In this document: one piece after another, positions 58,430 to 64,000 of the stretch
Layout of the letters: each line of letters starts with the position of its first letter
Numbering within the stretch: the stretch's first letter is position 1
Source of the DNA: Nicotiana tabacum
Taxonomy: Eukaryota; Streptophyta; Magnoliopsida; Solanales; Solanaceae
Direction: 5' to 3'
Assembly (NCBI RefSeq): GCF_000715075.1
Contig: NC_134095.1
Coordinates: 59,764,419-59,828,418, forward strand
DNA length: 64,000 nucleotides
The notes under the pieces: generated by a model
Told to the model about the DNA's origin: nothing
Seen by the model: the letters and a program-made list of their open reading frames with translations, nothing else
Databases searched by the model: none
Translations under genes and position numbers: made by a program

Positions 58430-58880
58430 CTATAGGCATGGTTTCTAAGTGTTATTGATCTTAAACAGTTGCAAGAATCCTATAGACATGATATCTAGGC
58501 GTTACTGATTTTAAACGTTTATAGAAGTGCAGAAGTCCTATAGGCCTGGTGTCTAAAATACTGATTGTTATTTAAACCTATATACACGTATGCCTAATGA
58601 TAGATGCATATGCAGAATACAGAAAGTCCTATAGGCATGGTGTCTATATGAAGATGCAGAGTTTTAGAATCGACTTACAGGAAATTGCAGAAAACCCTAT
58701 AAACATGGTATCTATATGAGAATGCAGAAAATCGTATGGACATGGTATCTATATGAGAATGCAGAGTTTCAATGATTTATAAAATGCAGAACTTTAAAAC
58801 ATAGTAATTCCTATAGGCATGATCTCTAGAGATGCATAATTTTATAAATGATAACCCCTATAGACATGATATCTACCCCT
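58430..58880 (-). repeat. ctataggcatg subrepeats in LTR of H
   Basis: About ten degenerate units share cctataggcatggtatctatatg and gaatgcagaa. Spacing varies from about 38 to 65 bp. Confidence 0.72.
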
Positions 58881-60001
58881 TGCATGCATAGTTCCCCACC
58901 CTTTTCCACTAGCCGACCCCAAATGTTTATTACTAGATTATTACAAACCAGAATTGATAAAAGAAAAATAAAATAAAATTACATCAGAAAACTAAAAGTC
59001 CCAACCAAGGAGAGCCTGATTCGTACTTCTGTCTGAAGCATGAAGTAAACCAACTCCAAAGATCATGTTCCAAAGCCTTTCTCTTATTTGGGATGTGTCA
59101 AAGTTCCCAAGAGTCTCAAAGGGGCTCCGGGCAATGCTTACACCCCAAATATATTTTAGAATCAAGGACATAGTGCAGTGTGGAAGGGCCAGCCCTCAAA
59201 TGTCCAAGTTCAGAGGGAACTCAAGGTCCCAAAGCAAGGCTCATAGGAGAGGGGGGCAGAACTTAAAATCTAAGAGTAGGTGCAAGTGCAGGGGGAGGGG
59301 GAGTGATAAGCTGGTGGTCATGCCAAGCAACTTGAAGTACTGGCACACCCCTAAACCAACTTGTCATTTCAAGTTGAGGAGTTAGGGCTTATTGTAAGCC
59401 AGGCTCAGGCCTGGGCAGCCATTTAAGAGGCTACCAGATCATGAGCCTTAACTCAGCATACATAGTGGGTTAGGGTAGGGGATTCATAACAGAAACAGTA
59501 GACAAAGGAAAAGTGGGAAAAGGACATGATCAGTAATAAAACATACTGACACCCTTTACTTGGGGTTAAAATTCCATTCATGGACAACAACTCATGTTGT
59601 CGTGCCCTGAATCCCCATTTACAAACACATCGAGGGTAAAGGTATAGGGATCAAGCATTCATAAGAAAGTAAAGCAAACAGCAGCATATGAACTTGTCAA
59701 ACTTTGCAGGTAATAGGCATAGATGTAAAGGTTCTAAGTAAACACATTAGGATGATTGCTAGGAACTGAATCAAGACATACCAGTAAAAGAGCAAGAGCA
59801 GGATGCAAAGACAAAGTAGTAGTAGTATATTAGCCTTGACTTTCACCCAGCTAATAATAAGCAGGAGCAGAGAACAACAGTAGAGAAGAGAGCAAGAGGG
59901 AATGCAAGTTTTGAAAGTAGTAGTAGTGTGTAAGAGTATGCAATTCTAAGTGTGTTGTAAAAAGTATTGAATTGTCCCTCCAAAAGTGCGGAAGGGTAGT
60001 C

Positions 60002-60011
60002 CCTTTTATAG
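60002..60011 (-). promoter_or_regulatory. TATA box in LTR of H
   Basis: The minus strand reads CTATAAAAGG, the same decamer as in A at 11297-11306. Confidence 0.6.
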
Positions 60012-62291
60012 TGCAGAGAAGCAAGTAAGAAAGGTAAGAAAATAGTTTACAATGAATCACATATAATTTCCCTTCAGCTAAGGGATTTGATTTCAAACGG
60101 GTAGAGGGTAATTAAGGAAAGAATTTGATCAGAATCTTTTCCAAAGTAGTACAAGAAGGGAAAATACATAGGAACTATTTAAGGAAAGAGTTTGATAGCA
60201 ACACGGTTTGTGCAAATAAGGAAGGGCAATCAATCAACAGTTAGTAGAATCAGAAATTGAGTTTTGGTATGAATGAACCCAACCAGAAAAGGTGAAGAAA
60301 GGTTTAATCAAAGAAAATCAGTAACAATCAATCAAACCCCATTAGAGGATTTCAGAATCAATCAATTAGTAGTTGGCAAAACCCCTTTTGAAGAAAGAAT
60401 TCCTCATATATAAAGCACACAAACATGTCAAACAAGAAAGAACTGTCATGCTAATTAGAAAGAATCTAGTATAGAAAAGTTCAGAGTTATAAACAAAGAG
60501 GCTCAAATTCAGTACATAGACTCAAACTTAGTTTGAGAGAATCCAGGGTTCCATAATAGAACCCTAGTCCGAGCACGAGATTAAATTCGCCAAAAACCCT
60601 AAATCCTAGGGTTTTTGACTCGAATCAGATGTAGAGACGAGAAGACAAATAACTGAAACAGGCTCAGATGTCTTTTTCAGAGACTCATGAGAAAACAAAC
60701 AGGTAAAATAGTAGGTTCGAAACAAACATAGTGAAAAAGCTGATTTGAAGCATAAAGAACATGTTTTAAGAAAAGCATGGAACTTAAACAAGTTCAGAAG
60801 ACAAAGAGGTAGTGTAAACTTAAGGAAACAGTAGATGAAACATGTTTAGAAAGAACAAAGTCCAGAAGAAGGCAAATAAGAACTAAGAGCTTAGTAGAAA
60901 ATACAGTAAAGGAACACAGGGGTAAATGAACACATAAGATAAACGTGTGAAAGCATGATATAGAAACTAGTAGAAGAAAGAACGAAGCACAATAGAAGAA
61001 CATGCAAAATAAGGCAAACATAAAGATACGGGAGAAGAACATGCTTGGTAGAAAAGAGAACATACAAACATAGCATAGACAGATTCACAAAAAAAAAATA
61101 AGAGTCAGAAAACATTTTAAGATTTTTTCAGAAACCCTAAATCGAAGAGAAACAAATTTTGAAAGAAAAGATTGGGGAAAACGTTTCAAAACTCCAGTAG
61201 AACATAGATGTAGCATAGATATAAGAAAACTAACAGGGAAAGAACCTCGAATAGCTTAGGGTTTCGGAGAAACCCTAGAAATGAGAAAGGCTTGGAAGAA
61301 AGTCTGATCTAAGTCGGATGAGGTCAAAAACAGGCTCAGAAGAACAAGAGCCACCGGAGCAAGGTCGGAGATGGCCGGAATCTTCGAATCGGTGAAGGTC
61401 TGAGTGAAGACCTTCGAGGTCTGGCCTCGATCCTTTGAGCATCAGGCATGCAAGAGCCGGAGGAGGTGAGTATAGGTCGTCCATGGCCTGAGAGGCCATG
61501 GATTCTGGTGAGTCGGAGGTTGAAGATGGGATGAGAGAGGCTAGAGTTTCAGGAACCTTTGAGAGAGTTTGAGAGATAGAGAGATGGGGAGTCTCGAAAG
61601 AATGAGACAGAGGGAAGGGGGTAGGTGAGGGTATAATTATGGAAAAGGGGATCTAGGCCGTTGATTTTATTTGATCAATGGCTCAGATTAATTCGGAACT
61701 GAGCCGGGTTAATTTAAGGATTGGGCTGAGCGGATTTGGTTGGGTCTTGGGTTAATTGGGTTGGAGTTAAATTGAGGCTAAAATTGAAATCCGAATGGGC
61801 TATAATTGCAATGAAATGAGGCTAAACGTTAAATAGCCAGTTTTTTCTGCTAATTTTATATAAAATAGTTAAAACGATTTTAAAAGCAAATTAAAAGTAC
61901 TGACCCAATTAATAATATATAAATATCAATTTAAAAATATTGGAACCAATTTTACAATTATAAAATGCTATTAATCTTAAAGTAGGCTATAATTGCAATT
62001 ATATGCAATTTAGCTTCTAAAATACCAAATAAATTTGTAAAAATATACAAAAATTATCTTAACTATATTTTGGTATAAATATGGGAATAAAATAAATTAT
62101 TCACCAAAACTGATGATTTTGGGAATAATTATGGATTTTGCATTACTAAAATAGACAATAAATTAATTTCAAAAATCTTAAAAACTAGGGAAAAAATAAC
62201 AAAACTCTTGGGGCATGCTTATATATGCATGTACATGCTATTTTGAAAGTATTTTGTATAAAAATACATATGGAAAAATTGGGTATCAACA

Positions 62292-62315
62292 GTTGCCCCT
62301 CTTTACCCGGGAAAG
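62292..62315 (-). other. Polypurine tract of H
   Basis: The minus strand reads GGTAAAGAGGGGCAAC directly before the LTR start. It is the plus-strand DNA primer site expected for Tat/Ogre elements. Confidence 0.75.
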
Positions 62316-62689
62316 ATGAAAGAGTTGTCAGGTAAAGATAAGAGGGCCAATTTTGACCGGAAGTGGCAATTTGAAAGGAGTTTTCACCGAGCTTTGGTTC
62401 CTGCGCTGCCTACATATCCCTGGTCTCACAGGAATCATGCCATATGTAGTTCAGGATCCATTGACGGAATATGCCGATGGAGATTTTCGAAAGGAACGAA
62501 CGTGATGTTTATGTTGCGAAAGGTGGTTGAAATCTAATAGACTGCGGGAACCGTAGCGGGATCGCTCCTGCTGAGATGGCTATTGATATTTGGTGTACCT
62601 GCAAGTGAGCAATACAAACATATATCGTGCATAAACTTAGTTGGACCATGAATGTTGTCTTTGGACGGGTAGGATGATGTCCTGGGCCA

Positions 62690-63030
62690 CGAAGCATATG
62701 ATAAAGGATTCGCAGGCTATGAAATGACGTTCTCGGGCTATGAGAATGATGCCTCTGAACTATGATGCCTTTGAATAATGATATGCAAAAGATAAAATGG
62801 GGTCCTCAGGCCATGGCATGGCGTTCTCGGGCTATGCAAATGGTGCCTCTGAACAATGACGCCTTTGGACAATTTGGTGATCTTTCAGCCCATGAAATGC
62901 AGAAGGTGGCGATCTTTCAGCCCATGAAATGTAGGATTCGGTGATATTTCAGCCGATGCAAGACGTAAATAAAAGGTGGCGATATTTCAGTCATGTGAGA
63001 AAGATAAGGTGGCGATCTTTCAGCCGATGC
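62690..63030 (-). repeat. Mixed tandem repeats in 3' UTR of H
   Basis: Two families are interleaved. One has ctatgatgcctttgaa / ggccatggcatgg words (62690-62870). The other is ggtggcgatctttcagccc-like, about 30-37 bp, with five copies at 62874-63025; some contain tttca:tgaaa arms. A single relative of the second is at about 40240-40270 in E. Confidence 0.7.
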
Positions 63031-63330
63031 AGGATGGAGATAGAGCTTAGTCTCGGAAGGCAGAAAGGTAGCCTTATGCAAAATGCAGAAAAATGCCGGA
63101 TGGAGACAATTCTTAGTCTCAGAAGGCAGAAAGGTAGCCTTATGCAAAATGCAAATGGAGACAGAGATTAGTCTCGAAAGGCAGAAAGGTAGCCTTATGC
63201 AATGCAGAGAAATGTAGATGGAGTTAGAGCTTAACCTCGGAAGGCAGAAAGGTAGCCTTATGCAGAATGCAGATGGAGGTAGAGCTTAACCTCGGAAGGC
63301 AGAAAGGTAGCCTTATGCAATGCAAGAATG
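63030..63330 (-). repeat. Array of covarying hairpins in 3' UTR of H
   Basis: Five two-hairpin units alternate. The first hairpin has arms gagac:gtctc (63103-63120) or gaggt:acctc (63276-63293) around an agagctta-like centre. The second has constant arms aaggc:gcctt around agaaaggta. Spacers are atgca-rich, as in E. Confidence 0.85.
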
Positions 63331-63694
63331 TAAAAGGATGATTAGTAGTAAGATCTCTTAGCTGATTACGACAATATGACTGCTGGGGAAATTGTATACG
63401 GATAGCAATTGTGGATAAGTGATGATTATGAGAAGTTGTATTCTTGAGAGTGCATAAATATACCTAATGATATTGCGAATTGAGTATCTGCATCCAAAGA
63501 AAACTCATGAGTTCTATAAGGGGAAAGGTTAATTCATTTTCCCCTGGCTCTTGACGTTGTGTATTATTGGGGTAGCGTCGCTAAACAACGGCAATTCGGA
63601 TAATAGTTATACATGCTATAGTAAATATATAATCAAAAATATTTTTTTTAGATGAACCAACGACTGCGACGTGGTTCAAGACATTGCAACCTCT

Positions 63695-63905
63695 TTTTCT
63701 TCGGAATTTTGAGGGTCCTCCTCAAAATTCTGTCCCAGTTTGTTGAGCGGACATTTTTGATAGCTATGCTGAATGACTAAAAAACATATTTGGAATTTTG
63801 AGGGCCATCCTCAAAATTCTGCCCCAGTTTACTGGGCTGGCGCTTCTGGCGATGCATGAACTAAAATTAACTTCGGAATTTTGAGGGTCCTCTTCAAAAT
63901 GCTAC
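63695..63905 (-). repeat. AT-rich hairpin repeats in H
   Basis: Three units lie at 63704-63730, 63793-63819 and 63876-63902. The first two are perfect 11-bp stems, gaattttgagg and cctcaaaattc, around five bases. The third has mismatches in its right arm. The word ctgccccagttt or a variant follows each. Confidence 0.82.
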
Positions 63906-64000
63906 CCCAGTTCCAATAGCAGGGAGAAATGGAATTTTTATTAAATTATGATCGAACCCATATAGCTGCCTACGTATCCCTTCTTAAACGGGAATCAGGT

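Larger units (their letters stand above)
57376..62291 (-). repeat. 3' LTR of H
   Basis: The LTR is 4,916 bp. On the minus strand it starts TGTTGATACCC and ends GGCGTCGACA. The gagtcgcca box is at 57470-57478. Hydrophobic frames at 59851-61115 arise from an A-rich strand and are not genes. Confidence 0.88.
57376..64000 (-). mobile_element. Element H: Ogre-type retrotransposon, 3' LTR and part of 3' UTR
   Basis: It has an LTR of 4.9 kb, a clear polypurine tract (minus strand AAAGAGGGGCAAC) and a repeat-rich 3' UTR that parallels that of E. The last bases of the window match E near 41990, so integrase should begin soon after the window ends. The LTR resembles A's more than E's. Confidence 0.85.

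Overview
The window is plant nuclear DNA made almost entirely of nested, decayed LTR retrotransposons of the Ty3/gypsy superfamily. No intact host gene, tRNA, rRNA or CRISPR array was found. The families (Tat/Ogre-type elements with tRNA-Arg-like primer sites, and Tekay/Del-type chromoviruses with initiator-Met primer sites) and their repeat content resemble Solanaceae, perhaps Nicotiana. That placement is from memory of these families, not from a search.

Layout, left to right. (A) 1-12768, minus: a Tat/Ogre-type element running integrase, archaeal-type RNase H, RT/RNase H, protease, gag, extra ORF1, leader, PBS and a truncated 5' LTR. (C) 12769-32403, minus: a coding-less, LARD-like element whose LTRs, leader and last 12 codons are of chromovirus type. 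Its 3' LTR is truncated at the junction with A and split by (B) 13524-24438, plus: a nearly full-length Tekay-type chromovirus with both LTRs. (D) 32404-34351, minus: a gag fragment and probable 5' LTR of a different gypsy family. C is inserted in D's gag. 34352-34892 is a short older stretch with a possible host-exon relic.

From 34893 to the end is a nest of four insertions. (E) 34893-44121, minus, is a Tat/Ogre-type element with its 3' LTR, repeat-rich 3' UTR, integrase and RNase H. It is cut by (F) 44122-49013, plus: an LTR, tRNA-Arg-like PBS and leader. F is cut by (G) 49014-57375, minus: a chromovirus with gag through chromodomain. G's 5' LTR is cut by (H) 57376-64000, minus: a 4.9 kb Ogre-type 3' LTR and part of its 3' UTR, running off the window. 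The missing right halves of G, F and E should lie beyond base 64000 in that order.

All coding regions carry stops, frameshifts or lost catalytic residues, so none should make an active product. They would have worked as usual for LTR elements: gag forms the particle, protease cuts the polyprotein, RT/RNase H copies the RNA from a tRNA primer, integrase inserts the DNA, and in B and G a chromodomain steers insertion.

The most unusual signal is an array of short hairpins in the 3' UTRs of E (about 32 units) and H (about 10 units). The loop is kept while both stem arms change together (GAGGC:GCCTC, GGGAC:GTCCC, AAGGC:GCCTT, GAGAC:GTCTC, GAGGT:ACCTC). Similar paired changes occur in a longer AT-rich hairpin of the same UTRs and in two hairpin clusters of the chromovirus LTRs. 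A second notable event is a 40-base copy of B's right-hand target flank inside B's left LTR, which looks like a conversion tract that ran past the end of the donor LTR.
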